NCBI GenBank assembly: GCA_041677365.1
Contig: JBAYQC010000030.1
Span: 1 to 13,482, forward strand
DNA: 13,482 nt
Direction of reading: 5' to 3'
Origin: UBA2289 sp041677365
GTDB lineage: Bacteria; Bacillota_I; Bacilli_A; Izemoplasmatales; Hujiaoplasmataceae
Shown here: positions 1 to 6,724 of the stretch, one piece after another
How the letters are laid out: each line of letters starts with the position of its first letter
How positions within the stretch are numbered: position 1 is the first letter of the stretch
The notes under the pieces: generated by a model
Seen by the model: the letters and a program-made list of their open reading frames with translations, nothing else
Told to the model about the DNA's origin: nothing
Database searches by the model: none
Program-made: the position numbers and the translations under genes

Positions 1-1
1 A

Positions 2-904
2 TCAGAAAAGCGGATGTTTATTTCCTTTATCTTGAATTTTTTGTTTACTATCTTCGAGTTTATTGGTGGCTTATTAACTAATACTGTTGCTTTATTATCA
101 GACAGTGTTCATGATTTAGGCGATTCTATTTCGATGGCAGTAGCGATATTTTTAGAAAAAAAATCAAAACAAAAAGCCGATTATAAATATACCTATGGTT
201 ATTATCGCTTCTCACTTTTAGGTGGTCTGATTACTTCAGTAATCTTGATATTTGGTTCTGGGATTATCATAATCGAAGCTATAAAAAGAATAATGAGTCC
301 TGAAGCCATTGATGCCGAAATGATGATTTATTTCGCTATTGTAGGAGTTATCGTCAATGGGCTAGCAGCTTTAAACGCATCAAAAGGAACAACTTTAAAT
401 GAAAAAGCTATATCTTTACATTTATTTGAGGATGTATTTGGCTGGGTTGCGCTCTTAACAGCTGCAATTGTAATCAAACAAACTGATTTTTATATTCTCG
501 ATGCGATACTTTCGATAGCATTTACTATCTTCATCGCGACTCATGTATTCAAAAACTTAAAAAAGATTCTTGAAGTTTTTTTAGAAAAAGCTCCTGAAGG
601 TCTATCAATCGATGAAGTAAAAACCAAACTTTTAGAGAATAAAGGTATAAAGAATGTTCATCACATTCATTTGTGGACCATAGAAGGATCAATCCCCATC
701 ATTACTCTCCACGCTAGACTATCTAGAGATATCTCCATCGAAGAGACTTCTCAAATAACTCAATGGATAAAAAATGCACTTAAAAATATGGGTATTCTTC
801 ACTCAACAGTTCAAATCGAATTTTTTAATGATGATTGCGACAAGGTTGACTGTGATGCTTTAGAAGTCGAAGAGACTAATCACCACCGCCACCATCATCA
901 TTAG
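2..904 (+). CDS. Cation diffusion facilitator (zinc-type) efflux transporter, 5' end cut by window
   Basis: Membrane antiporter of the CDF family, which exports Zn2+ or similar divalent metals in exchange for protons. Counting from the ATG at 14, the TM2 metal site is H33-xxx-D37 and the TM5 site is H136-xxx-D140; the double HxxxD arrangement is typical of zinc-selecting members. A cytoplasmic beta-alpha domain follows (about 195-270), then a tail with a Cys/Asp stretch (about 273-282) and a final His-rich run, a likely extra metal-binding site. The frame is open through the first base, and family members carry residues before this first helix, so the ATG at 14 is probably internal and the real start lies upstream of the window. 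A small gene follows after 22 bases, probably in the same transcript. Family call is firm; the metal is inferred. Confidence 0.9.
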   Translation, partial: SEKRMFISFILNFLFTIFEFIGGLLTNTVALLSDSVHDLGDSISMAVAIFLEKKSKQKADYKYTYGYYRFSLLGGLITSVILIFGSGIIIIEAIKRIMSPEAIDAEMMIYFAIVGVIVNGLAALNASKGTTLNEKAISLHLFEDVFGWVALLTAAIVIKQTDFYILDAILSIAFTIFIATHVFKNLKKILEVFLEKAPEGLSIDEVKTKLLENKGIKNVHHIHLWTIEGSIPIITLHARLSRDISIEETSQITQWIKNALKNMGILHSTVQIEFFNDDCDKVDCDALEVEETNHHRHHHH

Positions 905-926
905 TAGAATATAGAGGTATAAGTAT

Positions 927-1385
927 ATGAATTTATTTATTCAACAAGTAGAGTTACCAGAAATGGAACTCGCATACACAATGGCAACAAACTATAGCAG
1001 TGCCTATGAAAGAATCGAAAAGTATTTGGTTCAAGCAAATAAAAACATTATCGATGCTGTTTTATATCATGCAGAAATTAAGACAATGAACAGCAAAATT
1101 GTTTTTTTGTACACTGATGCAATCAAAGATTTCGATGAGTACGAAAAAAATGAAATTCAAATTTTATCGGTTGAAAAAGGTATATATCTTACTCTGAAAC
1201 TTGATCGAGAAGTTTACCAAAAATTACTTTTTGGTAATAAAAAGCTCCAAGATACCTTTAATAATGAAATTGAGAATTATTGTAAGATTCACAACGTTGT
1301 TCAACATTTCCCTGCCATTCCCTACCTAGCATTAAATGTAGATGGTAAGGAACAATTATTCTTTCCCGTTAAAAAAGCAGTCTAG
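927..1385 (+). CDS. Small soluble protein, possibly GyrI-like effector-binding fold
   Basis: A 152-residue protein without signal peptide or membrane helix, with SD AGAGGT about 8 bases before the ATG. I do not recognise it firmly. The opening (VELPEMELAY), a middle block around residues 80-92, and the ending (LFFPVKKAV) recall the two-strand/helix repeats of GyrI-like or BmrR effector-binding domains, which bind small hydrophobic ligands and end in a similar beta strand. No DNA-binding domain is present. It sits 22 bases after the cation exporter, so the two are probably co-transcribed. Its stop codon lies inside the stem of the following terminator. A plain hypothetical protein is equally defensible. 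Confidence 0.55.
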   Translation: MNLFIQQVELPEMELAYTMATNYSSAYERIEKYLVQANKNIIDAVLYHAEIKTMNSKIVFLYTDAIKDFDEYEKNEIQILSVEKGIYLTLKLDREVYQKLLFGNKKLQDTFNNEIENYCKIHNVVQHFPAIPYLALNVDGKEQLFFPVKKAV

Positions 1386-1414
1386 TTTTTTTGTAAACTA
1401 AACTGCTTTTTTTT
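1375..1414. terminator. Bidirectional rho-independent terminator between convergent genes
   Basis: Arms 1375-1388 and 1395-1408 form a 14-position stem with one C/A mismatch and a 6-base loop, followed by eight T on the plus strand and preceded by six A (U-run on the minus strand). It serves the 927-1385 gene and the minus-strand protease gene, and contains or touches both stop codons. Confidence 0.85.
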
Positions 1415-3020
1415 ATTCAAAGACGATTTCAATTGTTGCTTGATTGTCATCAATATTCTCTATGGTTATTATAAGGTCAATAGGGAGATTATTATACCAA
1501 GTATAATCAGAGTAAACCGAATCACCAAAACTATCATTGATTAAAAACAGATCACTGTCTTCAACCACTTCATACTTTTCAATATCATCGCCCATATCCG
1601 CTTCAACTATTTTTAATAACTTGTCTTCGGTATCAGTGTTATTGTTATTGAAAATTGAATAGTAGTATAAATCAGGATTATAACCATCATCAATTGCCGC
1701 ACTTACATGAAATATGATAATACCGGGCTGAGTAAAAATATAATTTTTATCTAGTTCATTTAGTCCTTCAGGACTGTAATAACTAACTAATAAATATTCA
1801 TCAAAAATTGTATTCTCCCAGTTATCAATAATTAATATTACATCTCCATTTTCAACATGTTTGGATATATCAACTGTCATTGATTCTTCAATAACAATCG
1901 GTGTTATCCATCCAAGCAAGATTTTGGAAAAAGCATCATGATCACCGATTGTATAATCCATCATAAATGTTCCTAATCCGCCACTGTTAATTAGATCATC
2001 AGGATAATAGTCATAATAATCTTCAAGTCCCAACATATGACCGGTTTCATGAATAATTGTTCTAGCATTAACTGATTCATAATTCTCGTAGAAGAAGTCT
2101 AATCCAGACCAAACATAATAGTTCGGCATTACTCCATCAAAGTTATCTTCGTAATAGTAATAATATTGATAAGCCCACCAAAGATCTGAACCACTGGTAA
2201 AACTAATTTCATGATTATAAATTATATAGATTCCATCGATATAATTATCACCATTGCTATCATAATCCTGATAATTGATTATTGAATCATAATAACTTAA
2301 AACTTCGTAGATGATATCACTATCAGGATGTGGTGAATCAGGATATAGATATTCACCACTTACAGGGTCAGTCGCATAAAAATTATCATTGTCAGTTTCA
2401 TATGCGCTAGAATTTTTGCTAGCGGTATAAACACCAAAAATATCTGCATTAATATTTAATTGATTGTAAGAACTCTTAAGATAATAACTATTTAAAGATT
2501 CATATTCTAAATCATTACTCAAACCATTAAAAGCTATCTCCGCATCATTAAGGGCTTTTGTATGATCGCTTATCAATTCATCAGGAAAATCAACGATAAA
2601 CACCAATACATCAACATCACCATTTGCAGGAATGCCTACTGTACTAAGTTCATCTTGAATCAAACTATATCCAGTAGGAATTATCGGAGTATTTAGCTCT
2701 GTGGTAGTAGTTGAATTATCACTAGATGTTAAATTAGTTATTGCTGTTGTTGCTGTAGTTTCGAAGGAGGTTGTGGCATTTGTTGCAGTTGTTGTATAAA
2801 CCTCGGAAGTGTAAACTGTCTCTGTTGTGGATTGTGTGTCTAAACTATTTGCTGAAGAAGTATCATTGCTACTGGAGTAGTCTAGATAATCAGAAGTACT
2901 AGTGATAATAGTATTTTCAGTAGTTTCATCTTCAAAAACAAATTTTATACCACCTAAATCACATCCAACTAGAACAAAAGCTAAAATTATTATACCTATA
3001 TATATAGCAACTTTTCTCAA
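1413..3020 (-). CDS. M6-type (immune inhibitor A-like) zinc metalloprotease, surface lipoprotein
   Basis: Secreted, lipid-anchored metalloprotease of 535 residues. Residues 1-20 form a lipoprotein signal ending in lipobox LVGC with Cys20 as acyl anchor. Residues 36-110 are a linker with about half Ser/Thr, likely holding the enzyme off the membrane. The catalytic domain has HETGH at 324-328 followed by GLEDYYDYY, matching the HExxHxxGxxD zinc site of M6 peptidases, and a later DAFSKILLGWI block (about 362-372) typical of the family. An Asp/Asn-rich loop at 252-262 (DYDSNGDNYID) resembles a calcium loop, and 281-290 is very Trp/Tyr-rich. I chose the TTG start at 3020 because AAGGAGG lies 8 bases upstream; the ATG at 3027 is out of frame and only one base from the SD. 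Substrate unknown. Confidence 0.88.
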   Translation of the reverse strand: MRKVAIYIGIIILAFVLVGCDLGGIKFVFEDETTENTIITSTSDYLDYSSSNDTSSANSLDTQSTTETVYTSEVYTTTATNATTSFETTATTAITNLTSSDNSTTTTELNTPIIPTGYSLIQDELSTVGIPANGDVDVLVFIVDFPDELISDHTKALNDAEIAFNGLSNDLEYESLNSYYLKSSYNQLNINADIFGVYTASKNSSAYETDNDNFYATDPVSGEYLYPDSPHPDSDIIYEVLSYYDSIINYQDYDSNGDNYIDGIYIIYNHEISFTSGSDLWWAYQYYYYYEDNFDGVMPNYYVWSGLDFFYENYESVNARTIIHETGHMLGLEDYYDYYPDDLINSGGLGTFMMDYTIGDHDAFSKILLGWITPIVIEESMTVDISKHVENGDVILIIDNWENTIFDEYLLVSYYSPEGLNELDKNYIFTQPGIIIFHVSAAIDDGYNPDLYYYSIFNNNNTDTEDKLLKIVEADMGDDIEKYEVVEDSDLFLINDSFGDSVYSDYTWYNNLPIDLIITIENIDDNQATIEIVFE

Positions 3021-3027
3021 ATTTCAT

Positions 3028-3035
3028 TCCTCCTT
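3028..3035 (-). promoter_or_regulatory. Shine-Dalgarno deciding a TTG start
   Basis: On the minus strand AAGGAGGA ends 7-8 bases before TTG at 3020. A nearby ATG at 3027 reads M-K-F-E-K and hits TGA after 22 codons, whereas the TTG frame gives a perfect lipoprotein signal peptide. The ribosome site therefore selects TTG. Confidence 0.8.
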
Positions 3036-3049
3036 ATTTAATATTCTCA

Positions 3050-3058
3050 ATTATAACA
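3050..3058 (-). promoter_or_regulatory. Extended -10 promoter of the M6 protease gene
   Basis: The minus strand reads TGTTATAAT (TGnTATAAT), about 30 bases before the TTG start. No good -35 box is visible, since that position falls in the upstream terminator; extended -10 promoters can work without one. The sigma-module element found at 4157 and 5820 is absent here, so this gene appears to be driven by housekeeping sigma. Confidence 0.5.
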
Positions 3059-3069
3059 CAATTATAAAA

Positions 3070-3097
3070 AAAACACAGTTTATAAAAACTGTATTTT
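3070..3097 (-). terminator. Terminator of the lipoprotein gene
   Basis: Arms 3075-3081 and 3086-3092 pair perfectly around a 4-base loop, extended by A/T pairs after one mismatch. On the minus strand a long U-run follows. It separates the sigma-module lipoprotein gene from the protease gene. Confidence 0.75.
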
Positions 3098-3114
3098 TTA
3101 AAATTTAACCTTTT

Positions 3115-4125
3115 TTATGCTTGATTTCCTCTGCCATGACCATTACCATGGCGATAATTATGTTCGAATTGGCCTTTGAATTGATTTGGAGTAAATTGAT
3201 AAGTATAAATTACTTCTCCAGTTTCACTATCAGTTTCAGCTTTAATTCTAGCGTTTCCACTTTCAATTATTTCTTCGCCTTCACTTATTTCATAGTTTAA
3301 CATTATATATCTTACATTATCAATAGTTCTAATGTTGAAAATAAAACTTGAAGATTCTGTCTCATTACTGAACTCTAATTTCACATGAGTCATTCGATTT
3401 TTTTCAAAAATCATTACTTTTGATTCATTAATAGTAATTCCATCTTCTACCATTTTATAGAAGAATTTTTCTCTACTATTATCTTCAATGTCACTTTGAT
3501 AGTTTACCACAACATAATTATCTTCATCAATAAATGATCTTAAACGATAAATTTCTTTATTATCATTGGTAACTTTTTTTCCTTCAATGTTATATTCTGT
3601 GTCTTCGTAAATAAGAATTCCAGTTAAACCTTTAACAACTAAGTTATCGTCTTCATCTTGAAAACGGAAATTATTCTTACCTTCAGGTTGTTCTTCATTT
3701 AAAGGCTCTTCAGGGTCTTCTAAGATAAATTCGCTGTAATAAAATATATAAGACTCATAAGTACCATCTAGATTTTTTACCTCATATACTAATTTGTAGG
3801 TAAAGTCTTCACGTTCAGATTCACTTTCAGTCACAGTTAGATTATCATTTCCTAAGAAAGCTTCCATCAGTTCTACATATCGATCAATGTTATCGATTTC
3901 TTCATTTATTACTGGTTCATCTTCCTCAGTTGTTACTTCACTTAAAGGTAAATAAGACACTTCATCAATATTAGTTTCATTATAATTCATGAGCGAAGTA
4001 GCAGAAAGTGCTTGTAAGGTAAACAATTGTTCATCATCCACAAACTCTTTCTCGCTGTCAAGGTTACATCCTAATAATCCTAAAGCTAAACCTAAACCTA
4101 AAAATACTGTTAAAATTTTTTTCAT
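3115..4125 (-). CDS. Lipoprotein paralogous to the outer domain of the adjacent anti-sigma factor
   Basis: A 336-residue lipoprotein with signal 1-20 and lipobox LLGC (Cys20). I know no named family for it, but its body aligns by eye with the extracellular part of the anti-sigma factor encoded next door: 76-132 with 134-188 there, 167-180 (LTGILIYEDTEYNI) with 191-204 (LNGIVEFNDMVYDF), and 204-268 with 220-280, including YQSD/NQSD and the VMIFEKN/IEIFKVN block. It carries an acidic insertion at about 133-165 and ends in a Gly/Asn/His/Arg-rich tail, echoing the Gly/Asn/Arg-rich tail of the paralogue. SD AGGAGGA stands 8-9 bases before the ATG. A sigma-module promoter (4157-4184) lies in the 65-base gap, so it can be made from its own start as well as by read-through. 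Role as ligand-binding partner or decoy is inferred. Confidence 0.8.
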   Translation of the reverse strand: MKKILTVFLGLGLALGLLGCNLDSEKEFVDDEQLFTLQALSATSLMNYNETNIDEVSYLPLSEVTTEEDEPVINEEIDNIDRYVELMEAFLGNDNLTVTESESEREDFTYKLVYEVKNLDGTYESYIFYYSEFILEDPEEPLNEEQPEGKNNFRFQDEDDNLVVKGLTGILIYEDTEYNIEGKKVTNDNKEIYRLRSFIDEDNYVVVNYQSDIEDNSREKFFYKMVEDGITINESKVMIFEKNRMTHVKLEFSNETESSSFIFNIRTIDNVRYIMLNYEISEGEEIIESGNARIKAETDSETGEVIYTYQFTPNQFKGQFEHNYRHGNGHGRGNQA

Positions 4126-4156
4126 AATTAATTTCCTCCTAATATGCTTTACTACA

Positions 4157-4184
4157 TATACGAGTAAACATGTTATTTTATTGG
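4157..4184 (-). promoter_or_regulatory. ECF-type promoter of the lipoprotein gene
   Basis: Minus strand: CCAATAAAAT (4184-4175), 12 bases, CGTATA (4162-4157). The identical pair with identical spacing precedes the sigma gene. Read as -35 CCAATA, 16-base spacer and -10 CGTATA, it fits the geometry of ECF promoters, whose -10 commonly contains CGT. The start would be near 4150, about 25 bases before the ATG. Confidence 0.72.
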
Positions 4185-4190
4185 AAAAAT

Positions 4191-5237
4191 TTAATTAAAT
4201 CTTCCAGGATTATTATTTCCTGGGTTTTCTTGAGGACCTCTAGGTCTTTCAAATTCTCCATCTCCACTAACAGTGTAACGGTAGCGATATCGATTTTCAG
4301 CTTGAACAAACTCAAGATTTACATTCATGTTTCCTTGTTTTGATTGCTTATCAGTTATAATTTCATAATCAACTTCTAGTTCATCTAAATTTGTATTGTA
4401 TTTTCTTTGTAATTGAAGTTTGATTATAACTTGATTTCTTTGACTAGTTGATTTTACTTCCAAAGCTTGATTAACTTTAAATATTTCGATTAAATCTGAT
4501 TGTACTAAAGAATTATCTTTATAATAGCTAAAATTAAATTTCTGCTGCAGTGTATCTGATTGATTGTCAATAGTTAAATAATCACCATCACTGTTAGTTA
4601 CTTTAATTAGGTTATTTTCAATAGTGAAGTCGTAGACCATATCATTAAATTCGACTATTCCATTCAAAGGATTTTCATTATAGTAAATCTTGAAGATTAA
4701 CTCTTCTTTGCTTAGATCACTGGTAATGTAATTAATAGCGTATTCGAATTCATCCTTATCGGATTCAACTATTTGATAATTAGCTGAACCTTCTTGATTT
4801 AAGATTTTTTCCATAAGACTGATTATTGGATCAATTTCTAAAAAATAATCTTCTATGGCTAAACTATCTTCACTTAAATAAGTCTGAGACAAACTTTCGA
4901 TATTATAGTCAACTTGATTGCTAAGTTCTACTAATTCCTCCTCAGCAAGTAATGTAGCACCCGACACAATCTGAAAGCCAAGTATCTCAACGTCATTCGT
5001 AAGTGGAGTTGCAGTAGAAGTTCCGGTTGTATCAAAATGATTTATCAAGAATATCACTGCGAAAATAAGCACTAATGAGGTTAATGCTACTTTTAGAGAG
5101 CGCGCAAAGTTAAAATTTGAAACAAATTTCTTCTTTGGCTCAATATTAATGTTCTCTAAATTAATTCTTGATATAACATCAGGAATCTCTTTGATTGCTT
5201 CAGCTTTAATTCGCGATTCAATTTCTTTTCTTTTCAT
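4191..5237 (-). CDS. One-pass membrane anti-sigma factor with extracellular sensor domain
   Basis: A 348-residue protein placed directly after an ECF sigma gene. Residues 1-47 are cytoplasmic and start with a charged helix and PDVISRI, a pattern seen in many Bacillota anti-sigma factors; there is no HxxxCxxC zinc motif. One helix at about 48-67 crosses the membrane. Residues 68-348 lie outside and end in a Gly/Asn/Arg/Pro-rich tail. The outer domain is paralogous to the lipoprotein encoded downstream. The ATG overlaps the sigma stop (ATGA), giving coupled translation, and GGAGGTGG precedes it inside the sigma gene. Expected role: hold the sigma factor at the membrane until an envelope signal reaches the outer domain. 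The role rests on position and topology, not on a recognised named domain. Confidence 0.8.
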   Translation of the reverse strand: MKRKEIESRIKAEAIKEIPDVISRINLENINIEPKKKFVSNFNFARSLKVALTSLVLIFAVIFLINHFDTTGTSTATPLTNDVEILGFQIVSGATLLAEEELVELSNQVDYNIESLSQTYLSEDSLAIEDYFLEIDPIISLMEKILNQEGSANYQIVESDKDEFEYAINYITSDLSKEELIFKIYYNENPLNGIVEFNDMVYDFTIENNLIKVTNSDGDYLTIDNQSDTLQQKFNFSYYKDNSLVQSDLIEIFKVNQALEVKSTSQRNQVIIKLQLQRKYNTNLDELEVDYEIITDKQSKQGNMNVNLEFVQAENRYRYRYTVSGDGEFERPRGPQENPGNNNPGRFN

Positions 5238-5761
5238 TTTTCCACCTCCACCTTAAGATATTCTTGAAGAGTTTTAATCGCCTTGTTATATAGCCATAAT
5301 ACAGTGCCTAAAGGTCTATCAACAATTTTTGCAATATCTTTGAATTTCATTTCACTTACTGCTCTTAATAAAACTATTTGTTTTTCTAAATCATCTAAGG
5401 GTTTGACCAAATCCAAAACCGTATAGGTTACGGGATCAGTTTTTAAGTCTTTATGATAATAATCTTGTTCTTGGGGATCATATATAGTTTCTCGTTTATG
5501 CTTGCGGTAATAATCAAGGGCATTGTTCTTGGCAATTTGAATTAACCAAGCGTTAAAATTCCGTCCGCGTTTATAAGTGTGAATCTTTTCAATCATTTTT
5601 ATATATGTATCCTGCATCAAATCTTCAGTAACTGCTTTGTTTTTAACAATGGATATGATCATTGAAAAAACACCTTTTTTTGTATTCTCGTATACAAATT
5701 CAAAAGCTTCATTATCTTTTTTAATTAGTAAATCGATATAATCATCGAAATCGATTTTCAT
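5234..5761 (-). CDS. ECF-family RNA polymerase sigma factor
   Basis: A 175-residue alternative sigma factor of usual ECF size. Region 2 spans about 19-90, with the polymerase-binding helix (AVTEDLMQDTYIKM) and the -10-reading part (FNAWLIQIAKNNALDYYRKHKR). Region 4 spans about 120-170, with a helix-turn-helix at 138-162 (MKFKDIAKIVDRPLGTVLWLYNKAIKTL) that reads the -35 box. Region 3 is lacking, as in ECF sigmas. SD GAGGTGA (5766-5772) lies 4 bases before the ATG. The stop is TGA, overlapping the anti-sigma ATG. A conserved bipartite element upstream (5820-5847) is shared with the downstream lipoprotein gene and is the probable autoregulated promoter. Family assignment is firm; the signal is unknown. 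Confidence 0.93.
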   Translation of the reverse strand: MKIDFDDYIDLLIKKDNEAFEFVYENTKKGVFSMIISIVKNKAVTEDLMQDTYIKMIEKIHTYKRGRNFNAWLIQIAKNNALDYYRKHKRETIYDPQEQDYYHKDLKTDPVTYTVLDLVKPLDDLEKQIVLLRAVSEMKFKDIAKIVDRPLGTVLWLYNKAIKTLQEYLKVEVEK

Positions 5762-5778
5762 ATCTTCACCTCGAGTAA

Positions 5779-5787
5779 ATTATATCA
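5779..5787 (-). promoter_or_regulatory. Possible extended -10 (housekeeping) for the sigma gene
   Basis: The minus strand reads TGATATAAT, an exact TGnTATAAT match. The start would fall near 5772, at the edge of the SD, leaving a very short leader; this weakens it. It could give basal expression of the sigma/anti-sigma pair, with the ECF element at 5820 providing induction. Confidence 0.35.
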
Positions 5788-5819
5788 CAAATTTCAAAGA
5801 GTAAAGCTTTTCTATTATT

Positions 5820-5847
5820 TATACGCACAACTCTTGCATTTTATTGG
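5820..5847 (-). promoter_or_regulatory. ECF-type promoter of the sigma/anti-sigma operon
   Basis: Minus strand: CCAATAAAAT (5847-5838), 12 bases, CGTATA (5825-5820). Sixteen positions and the gap length match the element before the lipoprotein gene, while the 12 bases between the boxes differ. The start would be near 5813, giving a leader of about 50 bases. This supports autoregulation by the sigma factor encoded here. Confidence 0.72.
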
Positions 5848-5885
5848 TAATTTAAAATAATTTAAATCAATAAATAAAAAAAAGA

Positions 5886-5894
5886 TGTTATAAT
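5886..5894 (+). promoter_or_regulatory. Extended -10 promoter of the DUF1624/acyl-CoA synthetase operon
   Basis: TGTTATAAT matches TGnTATAAT exactly, 28 bases before the ATG at 5922. The -35 region is A/T-rich without a clear box. SD AAGGTGG sits 6-7 bases before the start codon. Confidence 0.55.
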
Positions 5895-5921
5895 GTTTTT
5901 ATATTTACAAGGTGGTTTTTT

Positions 5922-6710
5922 ATGAAAAATAGAATCTGGGAGTTAGATTTCTTCCGTGGCTTTGCGATAATGATGATGATTTTTGATCATCTAATGTATG
6001 ATTTTATGATTCTTCCAAGCCTATTTGGAAACTATTCACAAGTGAATAATGAAGTTTTTAATTGGCTTAAAGACCAAGGTAGCCTATACTGGCACTCAGA
6101 TTTAAGATTTTTTGGTCATTTCTTCTTTTTAGCAGTGTTTTTGTTGATATCAGGAATAAGTTTTAATTTCAGTAAAAACAATCTTCAAAGAGGTTTAAAA
6201 CTACTTATTGTAGCTCTTTTGATAACTGTTGTAACACTTGTTGCAGAAATCTTAACCGGATCAGGTTTTCTAATCGTTTTTGGAATAATCCATATGTTTG
6301 CTCTAGCGATTATTATTACGTATTTTATTAGAAAATTTATCAAGAATGAGTTAGTAATTCTTGTGATTGGGCTCATTATTTTAGGAGCGGGATTTGTTTT
6401 CAAATTTTATGATATGACATTTCAAAGTAGTTTTTTCTGGAAAGACTTACCAGAAATTATTATTGGCACAAAAGCTTTTGGCGCTGACCATTTCGGTTTA
6501 ATACCTTATACTGGAATTTTACTTATAGGTACAGTTATCGGTAAAACATTCTATCAGAACCGGTTGAGTTTGTGGCCCAAAGTAAATCTCTCTTCAAAGA
6601 ATTTTTTCATCTTTTTAGGGCAAAAATCGTTAATTATCTTTGTTGCTCATCAAATTGTCTTATTAGCATTAGTTTATTTAATTGGTTATATTTTTGGATA
6701 TCGGATATAG
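5922..6710 (+). CDS. DUF1624 (heparan-alpha-glucosaminide N-acetyltransferase-like) membrane protein
   Basis: A 262-residue polytopic membrane protein. The opening RIWELDFFRGFAIMMMIFDH (about 4-23, with His23) is the hallmark of DUF1624 and of the catalytic domain of the lysosomal acetyltransferase HGSNAT. Later family blocks are visible: FLLISGISFNFSKNNLQRGLK (about 73-94), the FGIIHMFALA segment, FGLIPYTGILLIG, and a closing FLGQKSLIIFVAHQIVLL. About seven hydrophobic helices are present and length is normal. Members are thought to move acyl groups from acyl-CoA across the membrane to a carbohydrate or other acceptor; acceptor and donor here are unknown. The stop codon abuts the SD of the acyl-CoA synthetase gene, so the two are translated from one message, suggesting supply of the acyl donor. 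Confidence 0.85.
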   Translation: MKNRIWELDFFRGFAIMMMIFDHLMYDFMILPSLFGNYSQVNNEVFNWLKDQGSLYWHSDLRFFGHFFFLAVFLLISGISFNFSKNNLQRGLKLLIVALLITVVTLVAEILTGSGFLIVFGIIHMFALAIIITYFIRKFIKNELVILVIGLIILGAGFVFKFYDMTFQSSFFWKDLPEIIIGTKAFGADHFGLIPYTGILLIGTVIGKTFYQNRLSLWPKVNLSSKNFFIFLGQKSLIIFVAHQIVLLALVYLIGYIFGYRI

Positions 6711-6724
6711 GGAGGATTTTTATA

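Noticed and set aside
2902..3108. Plus-strand open frame opposite the protease 5' end
   Set aside because: No SD or homology, and it reads through the signal peptide region and the terminator of the opposite strand.
3989..4198. Plus-strand open frame opposite the lipoprotein 5' end
   Set aside because: Antisense of a real signal peptide and promoter; no SD and no recognisable product.
6185..6403. Minus-strand open frame inside the DUF1624 gene
   Set aside because: Mirror of hydrophobic codons; no SD or homology.
6572..6724. In-frame extension of the acyl-CoA synthetase to an earlier start
   Set aside because: It would overlap the DUF1624 gene by more than 130 bases, has no ligase homology, and a good SD sits before the ATG at 6725.
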